From assembly GCA_012031335.1 (NCBI GenBank), contig JAAUTT010000128.1:1-8982 (forward strand): a DNA stretch of 8,982 nucleotides. The letters run 5' to 3'. This DNA comes from Bacteroidales bacterium. Its GTDB lineage: Bacteria > Bacteroidota > Bacteroidia > Bacteroidales > JAAUTT01. Shown piece by piece: positions 7,942-8,982 of the stretch. Each line of letters starts with the position of its first letter. The stretch's first letter is position 1. The translations under genes were made by a program, and so were the position numbers. The notes beneath the pieces are model-generated. The model did no database searches, was not told where the DNA came from, and saw only the letters and a program-made list of their open reading frames with translations.

Positions 7942-8982
7942 TTATGGTTTTCGTCTGAATTCAAGATTTCTCACTCTCCCAAAATCGACAATACGAAAGC
8001 CGCTTATATTGTTTGAGTTATCTCTGTTAAATTCAATTATACCCAAGCGAGGGGTATAAAAACGGTCGTTTTCCAGATGTCCCAATGGAATTTCCCGGTG
8101 CGCCGAATAAAGTATTAAAGGTTTTGGGTAATGCACAGATAGAGTTTGTTTTTTCTGAATATTACCGGATAAGTAATACTAAGGGGATCACTGAAAAACT
8201 CCCCTGCGTATTTCTTTAATTCGCCCGATGAAAGCTGTTCCGATTTTGGTATTCTTTTGCCCTTTGGGTTTTTGTTAAGCTGATGCCATACAATTTGGGT
8301 GCTGTCGCCGATACTTCCCAACTCGAAACTGAACTGGTATTCATTTCCTTAATAAAAAATTCATTTTCGCTTTGGGGATACATAATGTATTTTTTCTCAT
8401 CGGGATAAACCAGTTGAAAGGTGTCGTGGTTAAGTTCAAAGTTTAATTTCATTCCATCGGGCATACGGTAGCAACCGGTGTAGTTTTGCAGCTTATCAAC
8501 CGGTATTTTAATTTCGGTCCATTCCTTTTTCTTTTCAGAAATAAAACTTCCGGTGAAGCACATATCCGCTATTTGAGATGTGAGGCTGTAACTGTTGATA
8601 CTTTCGTTGTTTGTCATTGAAATAACCGCCAGGTTGTCGTCAGGGAAAATCCTGATTTGCGAACGGAACCCCATAGCATATCCTCCATGGTCGGCTACGC
8701 GTCTCCCATGATGATTACTGATATTAAATCCATATGTGTAATTTAAAACAGAGCCGTCGTTAAGCAGGTAGGAGGGGGTGAATAACTCCTCAACCAGGGC
8801 CTTATCGGTTTTGTGAAGGTTTAACAGATATTGCATCCAGATGATGATATCGTTAAGGCTTGTATAAAGATTAGTGGAACCGTATACGGATTCCCCTTCA
8901 GTATTCATTCGAACGAAGTTGCTGCCGACTTTTTTTATAGCCTGTTGCTTTACCTTTGATTACTTTCCCGGGGCAGTCGTAA
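7942..8982 (-). CDS. Second serine hydrolase paralogue, beta-lactamase/S12 fold (5' truncated by window; three apparent frameshifts)
   Basis: This copy aligns along its length with the neighbouring hydrolase from about residue 217 of that protein to its end. It starts at the window edge with YDCPGKVIKGKATGYKK and contains RMNTEGESVYGSTNLYTS, VADHGGYAMGFRSQ (the HGG third motif) and YRMPDGMKLNFE. It has both C-terminal repeats (LQNYTGCY, LKKYAGEF) and ends with ISGFRIVDFGRVRNLEF and a basic tail at TAA 7942-7944. By eye the two are roughly half identical, so the duplication is old. Frameshifts are an extra A in the run at 8930-8936, a lost A near 8344-8346 and a lost base near 8135-8138. Each is placed by alignment with the paralogue, with segment lengths agreeing to the residue. 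The SxxK and YxN motifs lie beyond the window, so activity cannot be judged. Both genes have the same orientation, with a 159-nt gap. Confidence 0.88.

Overview
The window looks like part of a Bacteroidetes (Bacteroidia-type) chromosome, probably a draft or metagenomic contig. The evidence is A+T-rich composition, protein sequences with Bacteroidetes character, a TAnnTTTG-type promoter element, a lipoprotein with a KKDDE motif right after the lipid cysteine, and a beta-lactamase-fold hydrolase of a type common in that phylum. I see no CRISPR array, tRNA, rRNA, insertion sequence or defence system.

Positions 1-3500 (+ strand) are the distal part of a tryptophan biosynthesis operon: the end of trpD, then trpC, trpF, trpB and trpA. 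The trpD-trpC gap is 1 nt, and trpC-trpF and trpF-trpB overlap by 4 nt (ATGA), so the genes are probably translationally coupled. Together they convert anthranilate to tryptophan. A strong two-way hairpin terminator at about 3494-3532 separates trpA from a convergent gene for a surface-type lipoprotein of unknown function (3550-4427, - strand).

From a divergent promoter region (4428-4583), a + strand pair follows: a 10-TM EamA/DMT-family permease (4584-5528), overlapped by 20 nt by a YkgJ-type Cys-cluster protein (5509-6015). A hairpin at 6042-6082 separates these from two tandem - strand genes for secreted serine hydrolases of the class C beta-lactamase/peptidase S12 fold. The first is complete (6095-7782). 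The second is cut by the window end (7942-8982).

The dominant feature of the sequence is a high density of apparent frameshifts, about 17 single- or double-base indels. They occur in every gene I can follow for more than a short stretch except the YkgJ-like one, on both strands, and many lie in A/T/G runs. In each case the reading continues in another frame with conserved family sequence, and no stop-creating substitution is needed. The best explanation is uncorrected sequencing or assembly error, not pseudogenes or programmed frameshifting. I therefore give each gene as one feature spanning its frames. Apart from this, the region looks like ordinary housekeeping and accessory content, and I did not find a convincing new biological system.
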